The notes under the pieces: model-generated
Told to the model about the DNA's origin: nothing
Seen by the model: only the letters and a program-made list of their open reading frames with translations
Database searches by the model: none
NCBI RefSeq assembly: GCF_000423105.1
Contig: NZ_KE383978.1
Span: 62,001 to 126,000, forward strand
Length of the DNA stretch: 64,000 nucleotides
Source of the DNA: Halalkalibacillus halophilus DSM 18494
GTDB taxonomy: Bacteria > Bacillota > Bacilli > Bacillales > Alkalibacillaceae
Direction: 5' to 3'
Program-made: the position numbers and the translations under genes
Shown here: in pieces, positions 33,590 through 41,786 of the stretch
Layout: each line of letters begins with the position of its first letter
Position numbering within the stretch: the stretch's first letter is position 1

Positions 33590-34069
33590 TTGACGAACGA
33601 AATCACATATGCGATTCAAGATTATTATCCAGCTGATTTAGCACACTGTTATGGATGTGGTAAAAATAATGAACAAGGTCTAAAGCTGCGTACAGGCTGG
33701 AGTCAAGAGCAGACATTGACCATTTATACCCCTCGTCCAGAGCACACGGCGATTCCGGGATTTGTATATGGTGGGTTGTTGGCATCTTTAATTGATTGTC
33801 ATGGAACTGGATCTGCGTCACTTGCGCTTCATCGAAAAAATGGTCATGAACCTGAGGACGGAGCGGAGTCACCTAGATTTGTTACTGCTTCACTCGAGGT
33901 AAAATATATAAAACCCACTCCCCAAAACACGCCTCTCAAAGCATTCGGCACAGTAAATGAAGTGCATCCAAAGAAATTCAATGTTAATGTGGAAGTATAT
34001 GCTAACGAAGAAGTAGTGGCGACTGGATTAGTAGTTGCTGCGAAGATGCCTGACTCATTTGGGGGGTAA
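33590..34069 (+). CDS. PaaI-type hotdog-fold thioesterase
   Basis: 159 residues. HCYGCGKNNEQGLKLR near the N-terminus and IPGFVYGGLLASLIDCHGTG carry the helix-Asp region typical of 4HBT hotdog thioesterases; LEVKYIKPTPQNTPLKAFGTV is the following strand pair. It probably hydrolyses an acyl-CoA. The HCYGCG pair is seen in a subgroup of such proteins. A TTG start is supported by AGGGGG eight bases upstream. A small membrane protein gene follows closely and is likely cotranscribed. Confidence 0.85.
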   Translation: MTNEITYAIQDYYPADLAHCYGCGKNNEQGLKLRTGWSQEQTLTIYTPRPEHTAIPGFVYGGLLASLIDCHGTGSASLALHRKNGHEPEDGAESPRFVTASLEVKYIKPTPQNTPLKAFGTVNEVHPKKFNVNVEVYANEEVVATGLVVAAKMPDSFGG

Positions 34070-34075
34070 CACACC

Positions 34076-34249
34076 ATGTTAGTAGTCAACCAGATTGTCA
34101 TTTTTGCTGCGCTTTTAGGTTTAGCAGCCTTGGTTATATATGTTTTAATCGATGTAATCAAACAGAAGAAGCATGTTTATTCGTATTTTCTTATAGCGAT
34201 CATCGCGATTATTTTGTTTCTGATCGTTCGAATATTAATAGAATTATAA
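34076..34249 (+). CDS. Small two-helix membrane protein (57 residues)
   Basis: Opens six bases after the thioesterase stop, with GGGGGG nine bases upstream of ATG. Two hydrophobic helices (VIFAALLGLAALVIYVLIDV and YFLIAIIAIILFLIVRIL) with a basic loop KQKKH between. No family recognised; placed in the thioesterase transcript. Confidence 0.6.
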   Translation: MLVVNQIVIFAALLGLAALVIYVLIDVIKQKKHVYSYFLIAIIAIILFLIVRILIEL

Positions 34250-34253
34250 CAAA

Positions 34254-34295
34254 TCCCCCCGTTTATCTGAATTTCTTCAAAAGAAAACGGGGGAC
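34254..34295. terminator. Terminator-like hairpin between convergent genes
   Basis: TCCCCCCGTTT pairs with AAACGGGGGA across a 20-base loop, followed by CTATTTT; the T-run is short, so efficiency is uncertain. Confidence 0.45.
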
Positions 34296-34299
34296 TATT

Positions 34300-34536
34300 T
34301 TAAGGATTCGAACGATGTTTCAATTCTTTCATTTCAGCTTCTAATTCCTCTACACGACTCTCGAGCCGGTCTGTCCATGTAAACCGAAATTGAAAAGAGC
34401 CCATGAAGGCGCTTAGTAAAAATCCAATACCTAAACCTAGCATAACCCCTGCAGCAACTTGGTCGATCCAAAGTCCAACACCAAGACCAACTAGTAAACC
34501 ACCAGGAATTAGGTAAGTCATTTGACGATTATACAT
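34300..34536 (-). CDS. Small membrane protein with glycine-zipper helices and coiled-coil tail
   Basis: 78 residues. Two Gly-rich helices (YLIPGGLLVGLGVGLWI and VMLGLGIGFLLSAFMGSF) are followed by a charged helical tail (RLESRVEELEAEMKELKHR) with heptad spacing, a likely coiled coil. This layout is usual in small membrane adaptor proteins. Not identified. Confidence 0.7.
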   Translation of the reverse strand: MYNRQMTYLIPGGLLVGLGVGLWIDQVAAGVMLGLGIGFLLSAFMGSFQFRFTWTDRLESRVEELEAEMKELKHRSNP

Positions 34537-34613
34537 ATTCGTTCCCCCTTAATAAGTTCCTTAATTAACCATTTCGACAAGAAAAAAGGAATTCCTTTCT
34601 CGTCCATAGAAAT

Positions 34614-35729
34614 TTATTCAGGGATTGCAGAATTTACATCATAGTCTTTAAAATCTAGTTCCGTTTCTTCTGAAGCGACGAACCTTGCTAGTTCCGCTCC
34701 CAAATAAGGGCCACTTGTTAGTCCAGATGCACCTAGTCCATTAGCTACATATACATTTTCATATCCTGGGAGGCGACCAATCACGGGTAAGAAACCAGGT
34801 GTGTAAGGTCGAAAGCCGACGCGAGTTTCGATTAGCTGACTATTTTCTAATGATGGAGCCACCTCGATTGCTTTCCCGAGAATTTCGTGGATCGCCCCGG
34901 CTGTTGCCCGGTAATCAAATTCTTCCGTATCCGTTCGTGTTGCCCCAACGATAATTTTTCCGTGTGCCAAAGAGAGTACATACGAATTATTCGGTGGCAT
35001 AATCACTGGCCAACCTTCAGAATTGACTTCATCAGGAAGTTGCAGTTGAAGAAGTTGTGCTCGCTGTGATGATACTTCGAAGTTCACATCAAGTGGTTGG
35101 ATCAATTGTTTCGACCACGCTCCACTCGTATCGATTACTTTATCAGTAGGATTAAAATCACCCTTCACAGAGACCCCTTGAACAGCTCCATTTTCCACAG
35201 AAAATCTTGCATCACCCATTTTAATTATAGCTCCATGGCCCCTTGCCGCTTGCAGAAGGGCATCTCGCATTTTTTTTCCATTCACTCGCGCGCCTCCGCT
35301 TACAAAAACACTGCCATATGCCTCGTTCACTAAAGGAAATCGCTCACGTGTTTCTTCACTCGTTAAAATTTCGATTTCACCTATTTCTGGTGCGTCTTCT
35401 CGTCGTTTCCTTGCTCGCTCCGCCACTTTTTGTAGTTTGTCTTGGTCGGTATGTAGACTTAGCGTCCCGACTTGCCGGTAGCCAGTATCCGTTTGTCCGT
35501 CAGCTTCTAACGCTTTCACAAGTTCAGGATAATATCTCGCTCCACCTTTAACCAAGCGGTACCAAGCCTTATTTCTCCGTTGCGAAAGCCAAGGGCAAAC
35601 GATCCCAGCTGCAGCTTCGGTTGCTTGACCATCATCTTTTCGATCAATTAAAGTTACTTTTTCGCCTTTTTTTGCTAAATGATAAGCAGTAGATGCTCCT
35701 AAGATTCCTCCACCAATAATAACAATCAT
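34614..35729 (-). CDS. FAD-dependent oxidoreductase, DAO family
   Basis: 371 residues. The dinucleotide-binding motif IIGGGILGASTAYHLAKKG is at the N-terminus, with LIDR at strand end and the second FAD stretch AAAGIVCPWLS. GFRPYTPGFLPVIGRLPG and NGLGASGLTSGPYLGAELA are the C-terminal FAD-binding signatures of D-amino-acid oxidase, glycine oxidase and sarcosine-oxidase-like enzymes. Exact substrate not predictable; no thiamine genes are adjacent, so ThiO is unlikely. Confidence 0.88.
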   Translation of the reverse strand: MIVIIGGGILGASTAYHLAKKGEKVTLIDRKDDGQATEAAAGIVCPWLSQRRNKAWYRLVKGGARYYPELVKALEADGQTDTGYRQVGTLSLHTDQDKLQKVAERARKRREDAPEIGEIEILTSEETRERFPLVNEAYGSVFVSGGARVNGKKMRDALLQAARGHGAIIKMGDARFSVENGAVQGVSVKGDFNPTDKVIDTSGAWSKQLIQPLDVNFEVSSQRAQLLQLQLPDEVNSEGWPVIMPPNNSYVLSLAHGKIIVGATRTDTEEFDYRATAGAIHEILGKAIEVAPSLENSQLIETRVGFRPYTPGFLPVIGRLPGYENVYVANGLGASGLTSGPYLGAELARFVASEETELDFKDYDVNSAIPE

Positions 35730-35821
35730 CCTGACACCTCTTTAAAAATTTCTACCTTCAAGCGTAAACGTTATAACTCTACCCGTCTATATATTATACT
35801 TAATTATAGAGGAGTGATCTT

Positions 35822-36187
35822 ATGCAACAATTAATTTTTGAAAAATCATGGGAGAAACAACTCGCAGATCGAGACCGGAAGCAGATTGAATCCGAATTTC
35901 AATCGTATGAGAAGGGGTCAGGTCAAGTTCAACTGCAGTATTTATGGCATACGACTAATTATAAAAATGAAATTCTTGTTTTTTCTATCATTCATAACTT
36001 TACACAAGAACAAATCACCATTGATAACAAGGAAGTTCATTTAACAACAAAAGATGGGCAAGAACACGCACATACCTTTTATGTGCCAGAGCCAATTGAG
36101 CCAAGGACCAGTATGCCATGGACATTTATCTTTCCACCAAAAACGGAAGTAGAAGTAGCGAAAGATATGGAACTTCAGTTTAAGTAA
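35822..36187 (+). CDS. SLAP-domain-like small protein
   Basis: 121 residues, all beta-rich. The central LWHTTNYKNEILVFSIIHNF strand, then EQITIDNKEVHL and the ending EPIEPRTSMPWTFIFPPKTEVE, fit the SLAP-type domain found in Firmicute secretion and surface proteins, as I remember it. There is no signal peptide or membrane helix, so it should be cytosolic. GAGGAG precedes the ATG. Role not established; in other genomes SLAP proteins sit with the accessory Sec system, which is absent here. Confidence 0.5.
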   Translation: MQQLIFEKSWEKQLADRDRKQIESEFQSYEKGSGQVQLQYLWHTTNYKNEILVFSIIHNFTQEQITIDNKEVHLTTKDGQEHAHTFYVPEPIEPRTSMPWTFIFPPKTEVEVAKDMELQFK

Positions 36188-36265
36188 ACATCCCGCTAAC
36201 ATATTCATAATCATCTCCGTTTTGAAGTCTTGTTTAGGCTTTTCGAACCCAAAGGAGTGATTCGT

Positions 36266-36682
36266 ATGGGAAAAGGTACGTCGATCACGTGTCAAGATTG
36301 TTTGTGGACCAGACATTTTTACTTTGGTGTAGGTTTTTCTGATTGTAGTTTGGAAAGTTATCTAGAAGCTCGTGAATCTCCTTTGCTTCCGGTGGTGAAA
36401 GACCTAATCGTGAAGCATGGAAAAGGCAAAGAGGAAGTTTATGATGACGCAGTTGCTACTTGTCGGGAGTGTGCAGCTATTTGGGAAACGGAATTTATTT
36501 ATGTGATGTGGGAAGATGCATTCCATTATAGCTACCCAGATCAATGTCCAACGTGTGTAAGTAAACAATTAGAAGTGCTAGATGAAAGTTTGTTTGAATC
36601 TATGGTGAAAGAGCAGCGGCTTGTTTGTCCATTATGCAAAAGCCATCAATTAAAAATATCATCAAGAATGTTGTGGGATTAG
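36266..36682 (+). CDS. Double zinc-ribbon-like cysteine-rich protein
   Basis: 138 residues carrying four CxxC pairs: CQDC near the start, CREC, CPTC and CPLC. Their order suggests two zinc ribbons, formed from the first and second and from the third and fourth pairs. The intervening region is acidic. No family recognised. The ATG was chosen by AAAGGAGTG, six bases upstream; an earlier ATG lacks a good site. The gene terminator overlaps its stop codon. Confidence 0.7.
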   Translation: MGKGTSITCQDCLWTRHFYFGVGFSDCSLESYLEARESPLLPVVKDLIVKHGKGKEEVYDDAVATCRECAAIWETEFIYVMWEDAFHYSYPDQCPTCVSKQLEVLDESLFESMVKEQRLVCPLCKSHQLKISSRMLWD

Positions 36683-36706
36683 GCGTGCTTAGCCTAATCC
36701 TTTTTT
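36676..36706 (+). terminator. Rho-independent terminator overlapping the zinc-ribbon gene stop
   Basis: GGATTAGGC pairs perfectly with GCCTAATCC (seven-base loop), followed by TTTTTTC. Confidence 0.88.
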
Positions 36707-36790
36707 CTCATTTTAATCCTTTGATGCATACCAGTGCCATAATGTGGGTATCTGATAGGTACAACATAACATCAAGGGGTGAAAGATTTA

Positions 36791-37357
36791 ATGAAAGCAT
36801 TATTAACAGTTTTAATTAGTATTATGTTCGTTCTAGCAGCTTGTGGAACAGATGATTCTGACTCACAAGATACATCTGACGATACGAATGGGGAAGGCAC
36901 AGAAGAGACATCAGGCGATGACCTAGATGGAGAAAATGACGATTCCATGGAAGAGGAGCACGGTTCCGAAGAAGATGAAAGTACTTCAGATGAAAGCTCT
37001 TCCTCAGATGAAAATGAAGAAGCAAGCTCCGGCGATTCCCAGCGTATCACAGAATTTGATTTAGATATTGAATTTAGTGACGGTGGCGAATGGCAATATG
37101 AATATGAGTACAACGACGGTTCTCCTGAAGCTGAAATCGAAAAAGAGAACGGTGACGAAGAAGAACGCGAAGGACAAGAGGCAGTAGATGAAATAGAAGA
37201 CATGTTTGCGCAAGCAGAATTTCATACCGACATGTCTCAAGAAGAGGCGTTTGACGCTATTTATAACTATTTAGAAATTGGTGAAGACGAAATTGATGAA
37301 ATCGAAGTAGAAATAGATTTTGAAGATGGTACGCAATTAGATTTTGAACGTGAATAA
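36791..37357 (+). CDS. Acidic YusW-like lipoprotein, first of a tandem pair
   Basis: About 188 residues. Signal peptide and lipobox VLAACG; then about 75 residues almost wholly Asp, Glu, Ser and Gly; then a small YusW-like domain with ITEFDLDIEFSDGGEWQYEYEY and a helix-rich end (DEIEDMFAQAEF, DGTQLDFE). YusW-type proteins are surface lipoproteins of unknown role. The start has AAGGGG nine bases upstream. It is a paralogue of the next gene (FDLDIEF versus FELEISF). Confidence 0.78.
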   Translation: MKALLTVLISIMFVLAACGTDDSDSQDTSDDTNGEGTEETSGDDLDGENDDSMEEEHGSEEDESTSDESSSSDENEEASSGDSQRITEFDLDIEFSDGGEWQYEYEYNDGSPEAEIEKENGDEEEREGQEAVDEIEDMFAQAEFHTDMSQEEAFDAIYNYLEIGEDEIDEIEVEIDFEDGTQLDFERE

Positions 37358-37396
37358 TTTATTTTATGGATCGATAGAAAGGAATGACCGACACAA

Positions 37397-37894
37397 ATGA
37401 AGGCACTTTTAACACTACTAGTAAGTATGATGATCGTCTTAACAGCATGTGCAACCGACTCAGAAGAACAAACAGGCGATGATACCGACACAGAACCAGG
37501 CGAAGAAGCTGTAGGCGATGATGTCGATGGTAACGATGAAGATGAAGAAGGCGAAACAGAAGAAGTAGACGCTCCACAAGTGAGTGATTTTGAACTTGAA
37601 ATTTCATTCAACGAAGGCGGCGAATGGTCATATGAATATGAAAGAGATGGCGATTCTGTAGAAGCGGACATGGATCAAGAAGGCGGACCGGAGCAAGAAG
37701 GGGAAGACCTTGATGCAGAAGAAGAAATTGAACGCATCCTAAGTGAGGCCAACTTCACACCGGATATGCCTGAAGAAGAAGCGATGAACGCAGTATACAA
37801 TGCATTGGACATCTCTGAAGGTGATTTAGACGAATTTGATCTACAGATTGAATTCGATGATGGATCGACCTTAGATGTAGAAGAAAGCTTCTAA
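37397..37894 (+). CDS. Acidic YusW-like lipoprotein, second of a tandem pair
   Basis: 165 residues. Signal peptide with lipobox VLTACAT, a short acidic linker, then a YusW-like domain: VSDFELEISFNEGGEWSYEY, EEIERILSEANFTPDMPEEEAMNAVYNAL and FDLQIEFDDGSTLD. It differs from the preceding paralogue mainly in a shorter linker. Tandem duplication and extreme acidity fit life at high salt; no partner or ligand is known. Ends with a terminator. Confidence 0.78.
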   Translation: MKALLTLLVSMMIVLTACATDSEEQTGDDTDTEPGEEAVGDDVDGNDEDEEGETEEVDAPQVSDFELEISFNEGGEWSYEYERDGDSVEADMDQEGGPEQEGEDLDAEEEIERILSEANFTPDMPEEEAMNAVYNALDISEGDLDEFDLQIEFDDGSTLDVEESF

Positions 37895-37926
37895 ATTTTA
37901 CCCCCTTAAATAAAATATAGAGGCAG

Positions 37927-37960
37927 GCGCTCAAGCGATAATGCTTGGGCGCTATTTTTA
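37927..37960 (+). terminator. Rho-independent terminator after the YusW-like pair
   Basis: GCGCTCAAGC pairs with GCTTGGGCGC (10 bp, one wobble, six-base loop), followed by TATTTTTAG. Confidence 0.8.
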
Positions 37961-37986
37961 GTTTATTTGGAGGGTATAACTCTCAT

Positions 37987-38622
37987 TTACTTTCTCACAA
38001 TATCGTGTGTAAACGCATAGATTACTGCCTGGGTACGATCATGAACCTCGAGTTTTGAAAGTACATTACTTACGTGAACCTTGACTGTTTTTATAGCAAT
38101 GTATAGTTCATCAGCAATTTCTTGATTGGATTTCCCTTCAGCCACTAGCATGAGAACTTCTTTTTCTCGTTGGGTCAATGAGGCGTGAAGCGGTTCTTGT
38201 TCAGGGGAACGCATACGGTTCATCAGTTTGCCGGTCACTTCGGGTTCGAGAATCGATTGTCCACTAAACGTGGCGCGAATGGCTTCTGCTATCTCTTTTG
38301 CTTTAGATGTTTTCAGTAGATAGCTTGTTGCACCTGCTTCTAGGGCTGGATATAATTTATCATCATCTAGAAAGCTTGTAATAATGACCACTTTTGCTTC
38401 TGGCCATGCAGCTAGTATTCTTTTCGTAGCTTCCACCCCGTCTATACCTTCCATGACTAAGTCCATAAGTATGATATCCGGGCGAAGTTCTAGTGCCAAA
38501 CGTACACCATCCTCACCGTTATCAGCTTCTCCAACAACGTCAATATCTGACTGAGCTGATAAATAGGAAGATACCCCAATTCGCACCATTTCATGATCAT
38601 CTACAAATACCACTTTAATCAT
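37987..38622 (-). CDS. liaR: NarL/LuxR-family response regulator LiaR
   Basis: 211 residues. Receiver with VVFVDDHEMVR, phospho-acceptor Asp in IILMDLVMEGIDG and Lys in YLLKTSKAKEI; LuxR-type HTH near residues 145-205 with LTQREKEVLMLVAEGKSNQEIA and IKTVKVHVSNVLSKL. It is the last gene of an operon with LiaF and LiaS homologues, overlapping liaS by eight bases. In B. subtilis LiaR activates liaIH when the cell wall is disturbed by lipid II-binding antibiotics; the same role is expected here. Confidence 0.93.
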   Translation of the reverse strand: MIKVVFVDDHEMVRIGVSSYLSAQSDIDVVGEADNGEDGVRLALELRPDIILMDLVMEGIDGVEATKRILAAWPEAKVVIITSFLDDDKLYPALEAGATSYLLKTSKAKEIAEAIRATFSGQSILEPEVTGKLMNRMRSPEQEPLHASLTQREKEVLMLVAEGKSNQEIADELYIAIKTVKVHVSNVLSKLEVHDRTQAVIYAFTHDIVRK

Positions 38623-39658
38623 CTAAACCCACTCCTCTTGCTGGGACTTTAATTTCAATCTTAGTTCCATACTCCTCTAAGCTGACCACTCTTGCTTGTC
38701 CACCGATTTCGTATGCTCGTTCTTTGATATTTATTAATCCATATGATTTCTCTGCTTCTTCTATGTCGAATCCTATACCATCATCTACCATCCGCAAAAT
38801 TACATACTCATCTCGTTCAATGAGCAAAATATTAATTGCCCCAGCTTTTGCGTGTCGCAAACTATTCGACACACATTCTTGTAAAATGCGAAACAACTGA
38901 TCTTCGATGTCTTTATCCATAGACACGTTTTCAAGCTTCCATTTTAAATTAATGGGAACTCTCTGCCTCAAGTCACTCAAGAAAGATTCGACTCCATCTT
39001 TCAGTGATTTATCTCGTAAGGCAATTGGACGTAGTTGAAGCAATAACGCTCTCATTTCAAGTTGTGCTTGCTGAATCATTTCTTCGACTTTATTTAACTG
39101 TTGATCTAACGCTTCGTTTCCAGCAGCATTTTGCTCGGTGATAGATGAAAGTAGCATAGAGGCCCCGAATAACTGTTGACTAACTGAATCGTGTAGTTCT
39201 CGGGCAAGTCGGCTACGCTCTTTCTCCAAAATTTGATCTTCATGAATAGGATCCGTTTCGATAGAAGCTAACTCACTCGCGAGGTAACGAATTCTTTTCA
39301 TTCGATCTTGTTTTTCAGCTTCAAGTTTCTCCATCCATTCAAAGGAAAGGTCATTCCATTTTGAGCGCTCTCGTTCATTTTTATATAATGGCTGGTTATT
39401 AAGTATACGCTCTAGTCCTAAATAGATTTTCCGACGTTTCATATAAAAAGTACCACTCAGTAAGCTTGCTACTAATAATGCGAGAATCAAGGTTCCGATG
39501 AGTAAATAAAATGGAATCGGAACTACATAATAAGTTGCATTCATTAAGTCAGAAAATGTTATGGATTCGAATGTTTCGACGATCAGGTAAGACAAGCCAC
39601 AGATTGCGATAATAGCTACTAACATCACGGAAAAGAAATGATATTTGAACATACTCAT
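38615..39658 (-). CDS. liaS: Sensor histidine kinase LiaS (HisKA_3 type)
   Basis: 347 residues. Two N-terminal membrane helices enclose a short loop, typical of intramembrane-sensing kinases. HisKA_3 with the phospho-acceptor in RLARELHDSVSQQLFGASM, and HATPase with LQECVSNSLRHAKAGAINI and VDDGIGFD. The ATG overlaps the liaF stop (ATGA), and the gene overlaps liaR. It should phosphorylate LiaR under envelope stress, held in check by LiaF. Confidence 0.93.
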   Translation of the reverse strand: MSMFKYHFFSVMLVAIIAICGLSYLIVETFESITFSDLMNATYYVVPIPFYLLIGTLILALLVASLLSGTFYMKRRKIYLGLERILNNQPLYKNERERSKWNDLSFEWMEKLEAEKQDRMKRIRYLASELASIETDPIHEDQILEKERSRLARELHDSVSQQLFGASMLLSSITEQNAAGNEALDQQLNKVEEMIQQAQLEMRALLLQLRPIALRDKSLKDGVESFLSDLRQRVPINLKWKLENVSMDKDIEDQLFRILQECVSNSLRHAKAGAINILLIERDEYVILRMVDDGIGFDIEEAEKSYGLINIKERAYEIGGQARVVSLEEYGTKIEIKVPARGVGLDD

Positions 39659-40398
39659 GTTCGCACCACCTCCATGCGTCCGAATAATAGAGAGGTCATA
39701 ATTTTTATCCTCGCAGTCCCGGTGTCGAAGCCATCCGTTTGGTAAAGGATAGTCTCGTTCACAACACGACCTAATCTTTCATTAAAAAGCGTTACTTCTC
39801 CAAGTAGAGTAGAATGATGGACGCTCACTTCTATTTCATATGGCACGAGGACTTGAATATTTCCTAGCCCATGACGAATGGAAATAATAGCGTCCCCCTC
39901 TGGCAAGAAAGCTTCGGTCAAATCAACGGTTCGTTCACCAAACACCCCTATAATATGTATATCTTTCCAAGGATAAGGTTTATTGGGAGTCTGCTGATGC
40001 GAAAAAAGTGATTGACTAAAGAGTGATGAATTTCTTTGAAAAAATTCAGGATTTGATTGGTGTGAATTATTCTCATTATATGAGAAATCAGGTCGTATAC
40101 TCTGTGGTCGTCTACGAGATTCATAATAGTAATAAATGAAATAACCAATTATTGCGATCAAAATAAATTTAACGACCATCATGTTCAAGATAGATATAGT
40201 GGCCATTACCACCCCGACCCAGAACAGAATTTTACCTGACTTACGTTCATAACGTTGGTAACCTAGATAAATCAATATGGCTGAAATTCCAAGGGAAACG
40301 ACCAGTCCGCCATCAAAAAGGATGATTTCGATTACAACTAAAATAATAGATATGACAATAATAGCTTTGATGATTTCTGAATTAATTTTGTCTAACAT
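39655..40398 (-). CDS. liaF: LiaF-like inhibitor of LiaRS
   Basis: 247 residues. Four N-terminal hydrophobic helices (such as IIKAIIVISIILVVIEIIL and KFILIAIIGYFIYYYYES) then a soluble beta-rich C-terminal domain with IHIIGVFGERTVDLTEAFL and ISIRHGLGNIQVLVP, the DUF2154-like region of LiaF. In B. subtilis LiaF keeps LiaRS silent without stress. GGAGG lies eight bases before the ATG, and the liaHF gap holds a terminator. Confidence 0.88.
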   Translation of the reverse strand: MLDKINSEIIKAIIVISIILVVIEIILFDGGLVVSLGISAILIYLGYQRYERKSGKILFWVGVVMATISILNMMVVKFILIAIIGYFIYYYYESRRRPQSIRPDFSYNENNSHQSNPEFFQRNSSLFSQSLFSHQQTPNKPYPWKDIHIIGVFGERTVDLTEAFLPEGDAIISIRHGLGNIQVLVPYEIEVSVHHSTLLGEVTLFNERLGRVVNETILYQTDGFDTGTARIKIMTSLLFGRMEVVRT

Positions 40399-40433
40399 TT
40401 GGCTGGCCTCCTAAAAGTCTATTCTACCATATA

Positions 40434-40465
40434 AAAAGGTCGGTCCCCTTGTGAAAGAGGACCGG
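40434..40465 (-). terminator. Attenuator-like terminator between liaH and liaF
   Basis: On the minus strand GGTCCTC pairs with GGGGACC across a short loop and a run of T follows. It would separate high liaIH transcription from low liaFSR readthrough. Confidence 0.6.
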
Positions 40466-40470
40466 AAAAT

Positions 40471-41097
40471 TTAAGCTTCATGCTTCATTTCTTTTTCAAG
40501 ATTTTTTATTTTTTCATCAAATGAATAATGTTCGTACTCTTTATTTACGCGCTGTTCAATAGTCTCCATATAACGATCGATTTCCTCAAATCGTTTCGAA
40601 GGTTCTTGATGATCTGAACTCAAAATTTGATTCATACGGTTGTTCATGCGAATCATGTTTTCTTTACCCATCAATTCCATGCGCTTATACTTCATATCTT
40701 TCAGTTTGTGTTTCATGTCGCGGTATTTCACTTCTAGTTGATCAAGTGATTCTTTGATTTGAGTAAGGGAAGCTTGAAGTTTATTTGCTTGTTCCTCGTA
40801 TTGCTTCTCTTCTCGAGTAGCAAAATCATATAAGGACTGCTCGTCCGCTTTTCGAGCAACTGTAGCTTGTTTCTCTCGTTTCTCTTGCATATATGAGGCG
40901 TGCTCAAATTCCTTAGTAAATTCATCTCGCAACCGACGTTGACGATCCATCATTTTACGGATCTTTTCTACTTCCTTCTCGCTGTCTCGCAAGTGTTGAT
41001 TCAGCATAGCTATCGGGTTCTTCTGTTCTTTATCATCCATCCAATCGTGTAAATCCGCAGAAACGGTGTTCTTCATTCGTGTAAAAATATTACTCAT
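40471..41097 (-). CDS. liaH: PspA/IM30-family membrane-stress protein LiaH
   Basis: 208 residues, nearly all charged coiled coil (LRDSEKEVEKIRKMMDRQRR and EEQANKLQASLTQIKESLDQL), starting with an amphipathic segment SNIFTRMKNTVSADLHDWMD. This is the PspA/IM30/Vipp1 pattern that forms membrane-protecting oligomers. It follows liaI by 12 bases and is expected to be the main LiaR target. AAGGAGA is seven bases upstream. Confidence 0.9.
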   Translation of the reverse strand: MSNIFTRMKNTVSADLHDWMDDKEQKNPIAMLNQHLRDSEKEVEKIRKMMDRQRRLRDEFTKEFEHASYMQEKREKQATVARKADEQSLYDFATREEKQYEEQANKLQASLTQIKESLDQLEVKYRDMKHKLKDMKYKRMELMGKENMIRMNNRMNQILSSDHQEPSKRFEEIDRYMETIEQRVNKEYEHYSFDEKIKNLEKEMKHEA

Positions 41098-41109
41098 GTT
41101 TATCTCTCC

Positions 41110-41454
41110 TTAGTCGTATTTGGTTAACTCTTTCCACTGATTTTCAAAGTTTGTAAAAGGGTCATCATCTAGGTGTTGCTCTTTTAGGTCATCTTTCTTC
41201 TGATAAATCACATATAATCCGTAAGCAGCTGCTATTCCAATAATGGCGTAACTGTTAGCGAGTGCAATGAATAGTAATATCGCTCCCACGACCAAAATAA
41301 GAACCTTTGTCGGTGTCGAGTCTGTCTGAAGCCACTTTTTTACTAACATATAACCGAACCACAAGGCTAAGCCAAGTAAGATCATCGGACCTAAATTAGC
41401 TAAAACAACGATTACTAAAACGACTGTGATTAAAACCCATAACCATTTGGGCAT
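41110..41454 (-). CDS. liaI: LiaI-like small membrane protein
   Basis: About 114 residues. Hydrophobic helices WLWVLITVVLVIVVLANL, GPMILLGLALWFGYMLV and PTKVLILVVGAILLFIAL, then SYAIIGIAAAYGLYVIYQ, and an acidic, aromatic tail (DDDPFTNFENQWKELTK) that matches the B. subtilis LiaI end (FDDEWEEFLK), where LiaI anchors LiaH at the membrane. ATG at MPKW was chosen by AAAGGAGG spacing. First gene of the operon. No LiaG gene is present. Confidence 0.75.
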   Translation of the reverse strand: MPKWLWVLITVVLVIVVLANLGPMILLGLALWFGYMLVKKWLQTDSTPTKVLILVVGAILLFIALANSYAIIGIAAAYGLYVIYQKKDDLKEQHLDDDPFTNFENQWKELTKYD

Positions 41455-41585
41455 GTCCATGCCTCCTTTCGTTCTGTCCATAATTCAAGGTTAATCGATG
41501 GGATTAACATTAGTAATGAACCTGAGATATATTTTGAAATAAGACTTAAGGAGTAGTTCTCTCTGAAAATTGAGGAGGATATTAC

Positions 41586-41710
41586 GGGCGTATAACTTTT
41601 CTAATCGGGTGGGTAGGAGGGAGAATTGGGCGGATGAATGGTTTTGCCGGTACATAGTTTCATTTGCTGGTGCATAATCTTATATGCCGGCAAATAGCAT
41701 CACGAATATT
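41586..41710. repeat. GCCGGC-family phased repeats, copy 2
   Basis: GCCGGT (41646), GCTGGT (41666) and GCCGGC (41686) at 20-base steps, with G-rich degenerate units at about 41586, 41606 and 41627. The unit TTTGCCGGCAAATAG matches the copies at 31475-31612. Lies in the divergent gap between liaI and the DrrA-type gene, so it overlaps their promoter region. Confidence 0.7.
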
Positions 41711-41786
41711 TTCTCAAATCATCCTCTAGTCTAATACCATTACTTCCGGCCTATGATAAAATGAAATGGAAGAAGGAGGTCGACGA

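Noticed and set aside
41482..41620. LiaR-binding box upstream of liaI
   Set aside because: Only a right-half match (GTCTTA) was found; the left half is degenerate, so no site is claimed.
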